A stretch of DNA of 14,217 bases from Clostridiales bacterium UBA1234 (GTDB lineage: Bacteria; Bacillota; Clostridia; TANB77; UBA1234), in the NCBI GenBank assembly GCA_002308995.1, contig DBWQ01000028.1:38992-53208 (forward strand), in the 5' to 3' direction. A model generated the notes under the pieces. It ran no database searches. It was given only the letters and a program-made list of their open reading frames with translations, and was not told the origin of the DNA. Both the position numbers and the translations under genes were made by a program. How positions within the stretch are numbered: position 1 is the first letter of the stretch; each line of letters opens with the position of its first letter. Positions 4,685 to 11,856 of this stretch are shown here, in pieces.

Positions 4685-6838
4685 ATGAATTTAATAGAAA
4701 CAAAAATTGCAGAAGAATTGAAACTAAAACCATTTCAAGTAGAAAATGCAGTGAAATTAATTGATGAAGGAAACACCATTCCTTTTATTGCAAGATATAG
4801 AAAAGAGGCAACAGGAGAGCTTTCGGATGAACAGCTTCGTAATTTGTTTGAGCGTTTAACGTATCTTCGTAATCTAGAAAAGAGAAAAGAGGAAGTCATT
4901 CGTTTAATAGATGAGCAAGGAAAACTAGATGAAGAATTACAAGCAAAAATTGAAGCAGCAGTTACTATGACAGAAGTAGAAGATTTATATAGACCGTATA
5001 AGCAAAAGAAAAGAACAAGAGCAACAATTGCCAAAGAAAAAGGATTAGAACCTTTGGCTACTATTATTTTTGCACAAGAAAGTAAAGAGTCATTAGAAGC
5101 CTTAGCACAAAATTATTTGAATGAAGAAAAAGGTGTTGTAACAGTAGAAGATGCCATTAACGGCGCCAATGATATTATTGCCGAGATGATTTCGGATGTA
5201 GCCGAATATCGTAAAGACATTAGAAAAATCATTTATCGTGAAGGACAAATTGTAACGAAGGCATCCAAAGAGGAAGAAAAGTCTGTTTATGAAATGTACT
5301 ATGATTATACCGAAAATGTGAAGACAATTCCAAGCCATCGAATTCTTGCCATCAATCGTGGCGAAAAAGAAGAGTTTTTAAAAGTAAAAATCGATGGAAC
5401 CGATGAAAAAATTTTAGACTATTTAAATAAAAAGATTTTAAAACCAGAAGGCACTTTTAAGGAAGATATGCTACTTACAATTGAAGATTCTTATAAACGT
5501 TTAATCAAACCTTCTGTTGAAAATGAAGTAAGAAATGAGCTTACGGAAGTTGCCGAAGAACAGGCAATTAAAGTGTTTGGACAAAATGCAAAAAAGCTTT
5601 TACTACAAGCACCTTTAAAAGATTTAATCGTAATGGGATTTGACCCAGCCTATCGTACGGGATGTAAAATTGCAGTGATTGATGATACAGGAAAACTATT
5701 AGATACCACTACCGTATATCCAACGGAACCACAAAATGATGTGGCTGGTGCTAAGAAAAAATTATTAGAATTCATTAACAAATACAAGATTAACATGATT
5801 GCGATTGGTAATGGAACCGCTTCTCGTGAATCTGAAATGTTTGTGGCGGATATGATCAAAGAAGTAAAACATGAGATTCATTATGCCATTGTAAGTGAAG
5901 CGGGGGCATCGGTTTATTCAGCATCGAAGCTTGCAACAGAGGAATACCCTGATATTAATGTATCGCTTCGAGGTGCTATCTCGATTGCAAGAAGACTGCA
6001 AGATCCATTGGCAGAACTTGTGAAGATTGACCCTAAGAGTATTGGAGTTGGCCAATATCAACATGATGTCAATCAAACAAGGCTTGATGAAAGTTTAACA
6101 GGCGTGGTGGAGGATGCAGTAAATAGTGTAGGTGTGGATTTAAATACAGCAACACCATCTTTATTAAAATATGTATCAGGAATCAGTAAAACAGTAGCTA
6201 GTAATATTGTGAAATACAGAGATGAAAAAGGAAAACTAAAAAATAGAAAAGAACTTTTAAAAGTTTCCAAGCTTGGCCCAGCAGCATTCACACAATGTGC
6301 AGGATTTTTAAGAATTACGGATGGTGATAATCCTTTAGATAATACATCCGTGCACCCAGAAAGCTATGAAGTGGCAGAAAAGATTTTAGCAAGCATTGGT
6401 TTTTCTATAAAAGATTTAAAAGACAAACTTCCAGAAGTAAGAGCCAATCTTAATACAGTGAATGCAGAAAAAGTAAGCACGGAGCTTGGTATTGGTGTAC
6501 CAACGATTAAAGATATTATCAAAGAGCTTCAAAAACCTGGTAGAGATCCTCGTGAAGAAATGCCAAAGCCAGTGCTTAGAAGCGATGTGTTAAAGATGGA
6601 AGATTTAAAAGAAGGTATGATTCTAACGGGAACGGTTCGTAATGTTATCGATTTTGGTGCCTTTGTAGATATTGGAGTCAAAAATGATGGCTTAGTGCAT
6701 ATTTCTGAAATGAGTGATAAGTTTATCAAAAATCCAATGGAAGTGGTATCAGTAGGTGATATTGTCAAAGTAAGAGTGATTAAAATTGATTTAGAAAAGA
6801 AAAAAGTGGGACTTTCGATGAAAGGTTGTAATGAGTAA
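4685..6838 (+). CDS. tex: Tex family RNA-binding transcription accessory protein
   Basis: A 717-residue Tex (YhgF-type) protein, near the usual length. Tex is a cytoplasmic nucleic-acid-binding protein, the bacterial relative of eukaryotic Spt6, linked to transcription and RNA handling. Domains seen: an N-terminal Tex helical region with IPFIARYRKEATG near residues 32-44; a YqgF/RNase-H-like domain beginning with VMGFDPAYRTG around Asp320; helix-hairpin-helix motifs around 485-550 (SGISKTVASNIVKYR, LGPAAFTQCAGFLR); and a C-terminal S1 RNA-binding domain at about 644-713 (GTVRNVIDFGAFVDIG, GLVHISEMS). The start at 4685 is set by AGGAGG at 4673-4678; the frame is open from 4652, but that ATG lies in the promoter -10. 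A single-gene unit with its own terminator. Confidence 0.97.
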   Translation: MNLIETKIAEELKLKPFQVENAVKLIDEGNTIPFIARYRKEATGELSDEQLRNLFERLTYLRNLEKRKEEVIRLIDEQGKLDEELQAKIEAAVTMTEVEDLYRPYKQKKRTRATIAKEKGLEPLATIIFAQESKESLEALAQNYLNEEKGVVTVEDAINGANDIIAEMISDVAEYRKDIRKIIYREGQIVTKASKEEEKSVYEMYYDYTENVKTIPSHRILAINRGEKEEFLKVKIDGTDEKILDYLNKKILKPEGTFKEDMLLTIEDSYKRLIKPSVENEVRNELTEVAEEQAIKVFGQNAKKLLLQAPLKDLIVMGFDPAYRTGCKIAVIDDTGKLLDTTTVYPTEPQNDVAGAKKKLLEFINKYKINMIAIGNGTASRESEMFVADMIKEVKHEIHYAIVSEAGASVYSASKLATEEYPDINVSLRGAISIARRLQDPLAELVKIDPKSIGVGQYQHDVNQTRLDESLTGVVEDAVNSVGVDLNTATPSLLKYVSGISKTVASNIVKYRDEKGKLKNRKELLKVSKLGPAAFTQCAGFLRITDGDNPLDNTSVHPESYEVAEKILASIGFSIKDLKDKLPEVRANLNTVNAEKVSTELGIGVPTIKDIIKELQKPGRDPREEMPKPVLRSDVLKMEDLKEGMILTGTVRNVIDFGAFVDIGVKNDGLVHISEMSDKFIKNPMEVVSVGDIVKVRVIKIDLEKKKVGLSMKGCNE

Positions 6839-6844
6839 ATAAAA

Positions 6845-6879
6845 GACACTCCTTAAATTTTTAGGGAGTGTCTTTTTTT
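6845..6879 (+). terminator. Intrinsic terminator of tex
   Basis: A 13-nt arm, GACACTCCTTAAA (6845-6857), pairs with 6860-6872 and is followed by seven T residues. Confidence 0.92.
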
Positions 6880-6885
6880 GTTTCA

Positions 6886-6914
6886 TTGACAGAAAAACAA
6901 GTCTTTGATATAAT
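6886..6914 (+). promoter_or_regulatory. Consensus extended -10 promoter, cluster unit 1
   Basis: TTGACA (6886-6891), exactly 17 bp ending TGa, TATAAT (6909-6914), then GC. A perfect match to both sigma-A hexamers, placed seven bases after the tex terminator. The leader to the 6968 start is about 48 nt. Confidence 0.92.
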
Positions 6915-6967
6915 GCCTCGCAAAGGATCGTTGATTGGCCCATTAAATGAAATATGAAAGGGAAAAT

Positions 6968-7882
6968 ATGGAAAATTTTGATGCTGGAAAAATCTCTAAG
7001 GAAGAGTGGGAAAACTTTGAGCAAAATCTAATCGATTTTGCACGGGTATATCCTGAAAACTTTGGCGAGGCTGTTTTGTACTATTCTAAGGCAAGACAGA
7101 TTGGAGAACAGCTCTTGTCAATTGCCAAAATGACAGAGGAAGACACCCAAAAAGTGCGTCAGTGTATGGAAGCCATTTATGAAAGAATGAAAGAGTATCC
7201 AAAACAAAGAGAAAAGGTTTCTAAGATGAAGCCAAAGGATCGAACGAAAGAAACGAAAAAGGAAGAGCCCAAGTATGAAGTAAAAACAAAACCTATTTTG
7301 ACGCTTGCCAATCATGAAGAAGGAAAAGTTGAAACTTTTTTCCACTTGGATACCCTCTTTCATGAGGATGATGAGGGAAATGAGGGAGAATTTTATGTGC
7401 TTCTTCCTGTATTTCCTAGGGATGAAGACCATGAGAACACGGTTGGTTTTTTCCAAATTTTTCGGGAGGAAGAAACCGGAGATGTAGTAATGGTGAGGGG
7501 TGTGTCAAATTCCAATCTATGTCAACAGTTGTTTGAGCAATTTTTGGAAAAGAATGAAGAAGATACTTCCAAAGCAACGGCAGAAGGAGACGAGATTGGT
7601 GAAAAGTACGAGATTACAGCAACCGATAGTCACAAAAACACGGTAAAATACCTTTATCGAGGAACCGTGTATCGAAAAAATGAGGCAGGAGTTACCAAAG
7701 AGTATCTTGCCGTAAGCCCAGCAGAAGCCGAGAATAAAGAAGACATGTATGTTCTTACATTTTTAGAGGTAGAAAGGAACAGCCTAAAACAAATCATGAG
7801 GCTTATTCCTGTGAAAGACAATGAGCTTGCTCAAGAACTGGTAAATCAGTTCAATGAAGAAAATCCTGATTTGGAGATTTGA
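6968..7882 (+). CDS. Paralogue A: helical N-domain + two DUF1292-like domains
   Basis: A 304-residue soluble protein of unknown function. Residues about 14-78 form the helical domain shared with the genes at 9113 and 9953 (pattern F-x8-YY-x3-A, Cys, then a terminal Y-P). A basic Lys-rich linker covers about 80-105. Two domains resembling DUF1292 (the YrzB family, itself uncharacterised) follow at about 106-196 and 213-298. Each has the layout strand, FYVLLP or EYLAVSP strand, an F/L-aromatic-V strand, and a final helix ending in a QF-x-E pattern. The start at 6968 follows AAAGGGA; an upstream in-frame ATG at 6947 lies ahead of that ribosome binding site and is not used. It is a one-gene unit with a perfect promoter and its own terminator. 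The family call is by eye. Confidence 0.85.
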   Translation: MENFDAGKISKEEWENFEQNLIDFARVYPENFGEAVLYYSKARQIGEQLLSIAKMTEEDTQKVRQCMEAIYERMKEYPKQREKVSKMKPKDRTKETKKEEPKYEVKTKPILTLANHEEGKVETFFHLDTLFHEDDEGNEGEFYVLLPVFPRDEDHENTVGFFQIFREEETGDVVMVRGVSNSNLCQQLFEQFLEKNEEDTSKATAEGDEIGEKYEITATDSHKNTVKYLYRGTVYRKNEAGVTKEYLAVSPAEAENKEDMYVLTFLEVERNSLKQIMRLIPVKDNELAQELVNQFNEENPDLEI

Positions 7883-7888
7883 AATCAC

Positions 7889-7929
7889 AAAAGCACACAT
7901 ATAGGGGACTCCTATTTGTGTGCTTTTTT
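7889..7929 (+). terminator. Intrinsic terminator, cluster unit 1
   Basis: GCACACA (7893-7899) pairs with TGTGTGC (7917-7923), then a T-T mismatch, then ATAGG with CCTAT around a five-base loop. Six T residues follow. Confidence 0.92.
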
Positions 7930-7930
7930 C

Positions 7931-7959
7931 TTGACATGCCGAAATGACCATGATATAAT
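7931..7959 (+). promoter_or_regulatory. Consensus extended -10 promoter, cluster unit 2
   Basis: TTGACA (7931-7936), 17 bp ending TGa, TATAAT (7954-7959), then GC. Perfect hexamers, one base after the terminator T-run. A second TTGACA occurs at 7962-7967 without a properly spaced -10. Confidence 0.92.
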
Positions 7960-8020
7960 GCTTGACATAATACGATTACGTGATTCAATTATGATTTTGG
8001 TTGAAAAATAGGAGGACACC

Positions 8021-8920
8021 ATGATTCTAGAGACCTTACGTGAAAACCCTAAGTTTCGTGAGTTGGAACAAAAGAAGATGGAAGCAGAGGAGTTAAAACA
8101 GCAACTGGTGGCACTATGTAAGAATATGGATCGAGAAGCTCGTGCAATATATGATACTTTGGAAAGAGACGTTTTAAATGAGATTGACCGAGCTAGGATT
8201 TCCTACCGTCAAACGAATACAGATGGCATCAAATTAGCAAAAGGGCTGTGCCATCATGGCATTCACCCGTGGGCAAAGACGTCTGTCTTTACCAATGTAT
8301 ATTACTATCACAATGGTCGAAGACTAGCCAGAAACCCCAAATCAATTCCTAAGTACTATATCGAGTATTGCCCAATTTGTGGAGAAGTTTTTAATACTTC
8401 CAAACGACGGTATCGTTTTGGCAAACGAGAGATGGTTAATATCTCGTATGATGAATTTGAGATGGGAGCCAGCGAGTTTGGCTACTCTTCTAATTCTTTG
8501 GAACGGTATACAGACAGACTTCCTGACTACGTAGGTGGTGATCGCCGCTGGAGTGCTATTGCTGCTCTAAGAAAGCTCGAAGAGAAGCAAACGCCAGAAG
8601 TGGTGGCCATTATAGAGGCGCTTATCAACTATCTTAAAAATGACGGAGGAGTTTATCAAAACACATCAGCGTACCAAGAAGCTTTGGAAAAGGCAAGAGA
8701 GCTATGCAAAATCTTTGGCCATGATGTAAGAAATGTCGAGTCAAAGTGCCAGTGTTGTGGCGAAGTGTTATCCCACACGCAGATGGTAAAGGACTATCAA
8801 GAGGCTACGCTAAGTGGAGTAATCGATTTTCCATACCTTCATAGAGACTACAACTTTATTGGGTTGGATGAAGAGTCTCAGGACGCCCTCGGCGAGGAAC
8901 TTTTTTTGCCAATCGAATAA
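8021..8920 (+). CDS. Unknown protein with two C-x4-H / C-x2-C putative zinc motifs
   Basis: A 299-residue protein I do not recognise. An N-terminal charged coiled-coil-like helix spans about 10-60. Then a putative zinc site uses Cys77-x4-His82 and, after an aromatic stretch, Cys117-x2-Cys120 (YCPICGEVF). A middle region follows, then a second site with the same order: Cys229-x4-His234 and Cys243-x2-Cys246 (KCQCCGEVL). Both halves end in C-x2-C-G-E-V, which suggests an internal duplication. The C-x-G-H...C-x2-C-G pattern recalls small phage zinc proteins of the DUF1660 type, but that is a resemblance only. AGGAGG at 8010-8015 fixes the start. It sits between paralogous genes and shares their promoter type and single-gene layout, though it lacks their domains. 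Confidence 0.85.
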   Translation: MILETLRENPKFRELEQKKMEAEELKQQLVALCKNMDREARAIYDTLERDVLNEIDRARISYRQTNTDGIKLAKGLCHHGIHPWAKTSVFTNVYYYHNGRRLARNPKSIPKYYIEYCPICGEVFNTSKRRYRFGKREMVNISYDEFEMGASEFGYSSNSLERYTDRLPDYVGGDRRWSAIAALRKLEEKQTPEVVAIIEALINYLKNDGGVYQNTSAYQEALEKARELCKIFGHDVRNVESKCQCCGEVLSHTQMVKDYQEATLSGVIDFPYLHRDYNFIGLDEESQDALGEELFLPIE

Positions 8921-8948
8921 GGAAAGTAATGCCTAGGAAAGAGTACCA

Positions 8949-8980
8949 AAAGCTAAGTAAACGTGTTTACTTAGCTTTTT
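8949..8980 (+). terminator. Intrinsic terminator, cluster unit 2
   Basis: AGCTAAGTAAAC (8951-8962) is complementary to 8965-8976 around a central gt, with A residues before and five T residues from 8976. No gene is seen between 8920 and 9113. Confidence 0.9.
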
Positions 8981-9029
8981 GACTGGTTAGGAGGCTAGGA
9001 GAGGAAAGGAAATCTTTAGCACCACAATG

Positions 9030-9058
9030 TTGACATAATATAATTTTGGTGATATAAT
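9030..9058 (+). promoter_or_regulatory. Consensus extended -10 promoter, cluster unit 3
   Basis: TTGACA (9030-9035), 17 bp ending TGa, TATAAT (9053-9058), then GC. Perfect hexamers and the same spacing as units 1 and 2. Confidence 0.92.
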
Positions 9059-9112
9059 GCCGTCTGTACGCAAACCGAAACAACCTAGATTTGAGTAAAG
9101 AAAGGAAAAGAA

Positions 9113-9817
9113 ATGGCAAACTATCGTAAACGGGGCGAATTCATGGAAGAACTCCACGGGGAACTATATGAGTTTTCCCGCAAGCAACCGAGAAGCACAG
9201 AAGAAGTCATCTATTATTTGGCCAAAGCCAAGCTTATTTTGGAAGAGCATACTACAGCCATTCGCATGTTTGAGAAGGAGCCGAATGTGGCAGAGGCTTG
9301 TCTTGCCAATATCCAGCGCCATATCTCGGACTACTACGAGAAGTATCCTCATGCGAAAGAGAGTGATGAGGAAACGGATCCTTGGCCTGACTACGATAGT
9401 GAGGACACCGAGGATGATGGTGACGACTTTTTCGATGCCCTCGATGAAGAAGGCGATGATGACGACAGCGACTTTTTCGATGGCCTTGACGAGCCGTGTG
9501 ATACCGAGGAATACGAAGACGAGTATGGTGATATTTTTTCTTTCAGAGATCTGGAAACAGGTGAAGAAGAATTATATCGCTACCTCGCCGATGTCTATCT
9601 AGAGGATGAAAACGGTGTGGAAACAGGGTATATTGCCCTGATGCCGTATAATCCGGAAGCAGAAGAAGATGTCGGAGAAGTCATGTTTCTTCGTGTATCG
9701 GTAAGAGGCGACGAGGAAGAGTCCACCTATTATGGTGTCGATGACGAAGAACTGGCTAACATCCTCTTTGAAAAATTCAAAGAGGAAAACAAAGACAGAT
9801 TTACTTTTGAAGAGTAA
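9113..9817 (+). CDS. Paralogue B: helical N-domain + acidic linker + DUF1292-like domain
   Basis: A 234-residue, strongly acidic protein of unknown function. Residues about 11-80 are the helical domain shared with the genes at 6968 and 9953 (YYLAKAK; CLANIQRHI; YEKYP). Residues about 83-140 are an Asp/Glu-rich low-complexity linker containing an imperfect 15-residue repeat (DDFFDALDE / SDFFDGLDE), encoded by a 45-bp repeat at 9424 and 9469. Residues about 145-227 form one DUF1292-like domain (GYIALMPYNPEAEEDVGEVMF ending in ELANILFEKFKEEN). AAAGGA supports the start at 9113. Codons here are richer in GC than in neighbouring genes, especially in the linker. Confidence 0.85.
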   Translation: MANYRKRGEFMEELHGELYEFSRKQPRSTEEVIYYLAKAKLILEEHTTAIRMFEKEPNVAEACLANIQRHISDYYEKYPHAKESDEETDPWPDYDSEDTEDDGDDFFDALDEEGDDDDSDFFDGLDEPCDTEEYEDEYGDIFSFRDLETGEEELYRYLADVYLEDENGVETGYIALMPYNPEAEEDVGEVMFLRVSVRGDEEESTYYGVDDEELANILFEKFKEENKDRFTFEE

Positions 9818-9819
9818 CC

Positions 9820-9855
9820 GCAAAAACCCAAGTGAGACATCACTTGGGTTTTTGC
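9820..9855 (+). terminator. Intrinsic terminator, cluster unit 3
   Basis: A perfect 16-bp stem: GCAAAAACCCAAGTGA (9820-9835), loop gaca, and the complement at 9840-9855 with a five-T run inside its 3' arm. It would also work on the opposite strand. Confidence 0.9.
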
Positions 9856-9862
9856 AATTGAT

Positions 9863-9891
9863 TTGACATCATTTTAAATGCGTGATACAAT
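9863..9891 (+). promoter_or_regulatory. Near-consensus extended -10 promoter, cluster unit 4
   Basis: TTGACA (9863-9868), 17 bp ending TGa, TACAAT (9886-9891). One base away from the consensus shared by the other three units. Confidence 0.9.
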
Positions 9892-9952
9892 CCTAGCTGT
9901 CAATCAAGTAGCTATCAACCTTATATTTAGTAATGAAAGAAAGGAAAACAGT

Positions 9953-11053
9953 ATGAATTTTACCACGTTTATGGAGAAACTCTTTGAAGAGGAGCTTTCT
10001 AAGTTTACTAAGCTTCAGCCAAAAGGGAAGGACGGAATCTTTTACTATATGGAAGAAGCAAAGGATCTGCAAAAGAAATTTGAGAAAGACAGGTTCTTTG
10101 TTGTACGCAATCCTAAATTAGCGGCCTCCTGCCTGATTCAATTTCGAGTAAGAATTGCTGGCTTTAAAAAGTATGGCATCGAAAATGGCTTTTTTGACAC
10201 AAATGATGATAGCAAAGATTTGGAAAGTCGGCTGATTTGGCTAAAAGAGGAGCAGGAAGAAGAAGCACAGCGGTACTATATTTGGGATTTTTTGTATCTA
10301 GAAAACAAGGGAGCTATTCGTGAGTATTTGGCACTCTTAGCATTTGAATCGCCCAAGGAAGAGGAGCGTGAAAAAATCCTATTTTATCAAGTGTGCGAGA
10401 CGGATGATGGTACGAAGGAGTATTATAAACCGGTGAACGAAGGAACCTATGAAATCCTTTTGGAAAAGTTTTATCTAAAAGGAGATAACTACGATATGTT
10501 CGTAGAAGACAACGATGACGAAGAACACGATTACTTATGGAGAAATGACAGCGAGACAGAACCAGAAGAGACAGATTTCGAAGAGAAAACAGAGGCTGTA
10601 GGAGAAGCCGAAGATGTGTTTGACGATGAGGAAGATGACAAGGAAAGCGACGAAGAAGAATTCGAATATGAAACGGTTTCCTATGGCGAAGACGACGAAG
10701 AGACAAAAAAGCTTACCACGATTTCCATGAAAAACAAGGAAACTGGGGAAGATGAGATCTTTTACTTTTTAGGGTATTTCCGCACGAAACCCGTAGAAGG
10801 TGGAAACGAGGACCATGACTACATTGCAGTAACGCCCAATCATCCTTACGAAGAAAATAACATCGAAGTGGCATTTTTTGAAGTGAGAAATATGTATGGA
10901 AGTGGCAATGAAGTGGAATTTATAGGCGTTTCTGAAGAGCAAATGAAGGTGCTATTTCAGGCTTTTAAAGAGTCTTGTGAGGCCCAAGAAGATGCAGAAG
11001 AAGACGATTTTGAAAACGAGAAGTGGGAAAATGACGACGAAGATGAGAAATAA
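9953..11053 (+). CDS. Paralogue C: helical N-domain + two DUF1292-like domains
   Basis: A 366-residue acidic protein of unknown function, the largest of the three paralogues. Residues about 5-75 carry the shared helical domain (FYYMEEAKDL, CLIQFRVRIAGF). Residues about 105-175 hold a first, diverged DUF1292-like domain (REYLALLAFESPKEEEREKI, EILLEKF). About 180-250 is a very acidic linker. About 253-342 is a second DUF1292-like domain (DYIAVTPNHPYEENNIEVAF, GVSEEQMKVLFQAFKE). The protein ends in an acidic tail. The start at 9953 has AAAGGA upstream; the frame opens at 9878, but that ATG lies within the promoter. Own promoter and own terminator. Confidence 0.85.
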   Translation: MNFTTFMEKLFEEELSKFTKLQPKGKDGIFYYMEEAKDLQKKFEKDRFFVVRNPKLAASCLIQFRVRIAGFKKYGIENGFFDTNDDSKDLESRLIWLKEEQEEEAQRYYIWDFLYLENKGAIREYLALLAFESPKEEEREKILFYQVCETDDGTKEYYKPVNEGTYEILLEKFYLKGDNYDMFVEDNDDEEHDYLWRNDSETEPEETDFEEKTEAVGEAEDVFDDEEDDKESDEEEFEYETVSYGEDDEETKKLTTISMKNKETGEDEIFYFLGYFRTKPVEGGNEDHDYIAVTPNHPYEENNIEVAFFEVRNMYGSGNEVEFIGVSEEQMKVLFQAFKESCEAQEDAEEDDFENEKWENDDEDEK

Positions 11054-11072
11054 TTTTTATAAAAAAAATTAG

Positions 11073-11107
11073 GCAAAAAGCCCAGGAGTTTTTCCTGGGT
11101 TTTTTGC
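11073..11107 (+). terminator. Intrinsic terminator, cluster unit 4
   Basis: GCAAAAAGCCCAGGA (11073-11087) pairs with 11093-11107 around a gtttt loop, with one G-U pair and a six-T run. From 11108 to 11187 I see only AT-rich spacer. Confidence 0.9.
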
Positions 11108-11187
11108 TTTTAAATACAGCATTCCGTAATACTTTACAGATTTTTCCAAGCACGTCAAAAAAACTTTTTAAAAAAGACAAAAAATGC

Positions 11188-11216
11188 TTGCTTTTTACGG
11201 ATAGAGTAGTTATAAT
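11188..11216 (+). promoter_or_regulatory. Promoter of the S10 ribosomal operon
   Basis: TTGCTT (11188-11193), a 17-bp spacer, TATAAT (11211-11216). Transcription should start near 11223, giving a leader of about 218 nt before rpsJ. Confidence 0.8.
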
Positions 11217-11222
11217 AATAAT

Positions 11223-11430
11223 CGCTGTGATAATGCGAAGATGTGAAATGTGGCTGCCAACCGTAAGCGGTGGGGCAGGGAACTTTCACGGAGTATGTCC
11301 AATTTCAAATTGGGCGACAAGGGTTAGAAAGCACTTATTCCCAAGGATTTTCTGCCTTGGGTAAATTAATGGGAGTTCATGAAACACCCGGGTGCGTTGA
11401 TGCTTGTCGGCACGCAATATTTTATTAGGA
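11223..11430 (+). promoter_or_regulatory. Structured leader of the S10 operon
   Basis: The leader holds several nested stems. GTGAAA (11243-11248) pairs with TTTCAC (11284-11289) and encloses CTGCC/GGCAG (11254-11258 / 11274-11278) and ACCG/CGGT (11260-11263 / 11268-11271). Then come CCAATT/AATTGG (11299-11313), CCCAAGG/CCTTGGG (11340-11361), and GTGC/GCAC (11392-11395 / 11410-11413). It is more GC-rich than the flanks. Position and structure fit a ribosomal-protein autoregulatory leader (L4 controls the S10 operon in enterobacteria), but I cannot match it to a known RNA family. No intrinsic terminator and no T-box motif are seen. Confidence 0.6.
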
Positions 11431-11440
11431 GGTATAAACG

Positions 11441-11782
11441 ATGCCAAAAGCAAACAAACAAGCAGAAGTAGGAAAGGAAAAAATCAGAATTAGACTTAAA
11501 GCTTTTGATCATGCTCTATTAGATCAGTCTGCTCAAAAAATAGTAGAAACGGCTAAAAGAACAGGTGCTAGCGTATCAGGTCCAATTCCACTACCTACAA
11601 AGAAAGAAGTAATAACCATCTTAAGATCACCTCACAAATACAAAGATTCAAGAGAGCAATTTGAGATGAGAACACATAAGAGAGTTATTGATATTCTTTA
11701 TCCAACTTCAAAAACAGCTGAAGCTCTAATGAAAATCGAGCTACCAGCAGGCGTTGAAGCTGAAATGAAAATAGATGAGTAA
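11441..11782 (+). CDS. rpsJ: 30S ribosomal protein S10 (uS10)
   Basis: A 113-residue S10, slightly longer than the usual 102-105 because of an N-terminal extension (MPKANKQAEVGKE). S10 is part of the 30S head and also acts with NusB in antitermination. Conserved segments: KIRIRLKAFDHALLDQSAQK, TGASVSGPIPLPTKKE, and SPHKYKDSREQFEMRTHKR. AGGAGG lies just upstream of the start. First gene of the operon. Confidence 0.98.
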   Translation: MPKANKQAEVGKEKIRIRLKAFDHALLDQSAQKIVETAKRTGASVSGPIPLPTKKEVITILRSPHKYKDSREQFEMRTHKRVIDILYPTSKTAEALMKIELPAGVEAEMKIDE

Positions 11783-11814
11783 TCTAAATTAGCAGTGTCG
11801 GTTTAAAAGGTCAT

Positions 11815-11832
11815 GTTCACGAAATAGTGAAC
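11815..11832 (+). other. Hairpin between rpsJ and rplC
   Basis: GTTCAC (11815-11820), loop gaaata, GTGAAC (11827-11832): a perfect 6-bp stem in the 74-nt gap. No T-run follows, so it is not a terminator; it may affect processing or translation of rplC. Confidence 0.5.
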
Positions 11833-11856
11833 CAATAGCCAAGGAGGTATATTAAA

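Noticed and set aside
7118..7487. Overlapping frames on both strands inside the first DUF1292-like gene
   Set aside because: They lie within a well-supported gene that has promoter, ribosome binding site and terminator; no independent signals.
9168..9602. 144-codon frame in another phase inside the gene at 9113
   Set aside because: Its translation is a frame-shifted shadow of the acidic gene (Met/Thr/Ser-rich), with no ribosome binding site.
10314..10706. 130-codon minus-strand frame rich in Arg/His/Leu
   Set aside because: It is the antisense reading of the acidic linker of the gene at 9953; no start signals.
11104..11364. 86-codon frame across the S10 promoter and leader
   Set aside because: It spans the promoter itself and the structured leader, with no ribosome binding site; not a gene.
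11223..11440. T-box or metabolite riboswitch in the rpsJ leader
   Set aside because: No T-box sequence, no recognisable riboswitch core and no terminator-antiterminator pair; a ribosomal-protein leader is the simpler reading.
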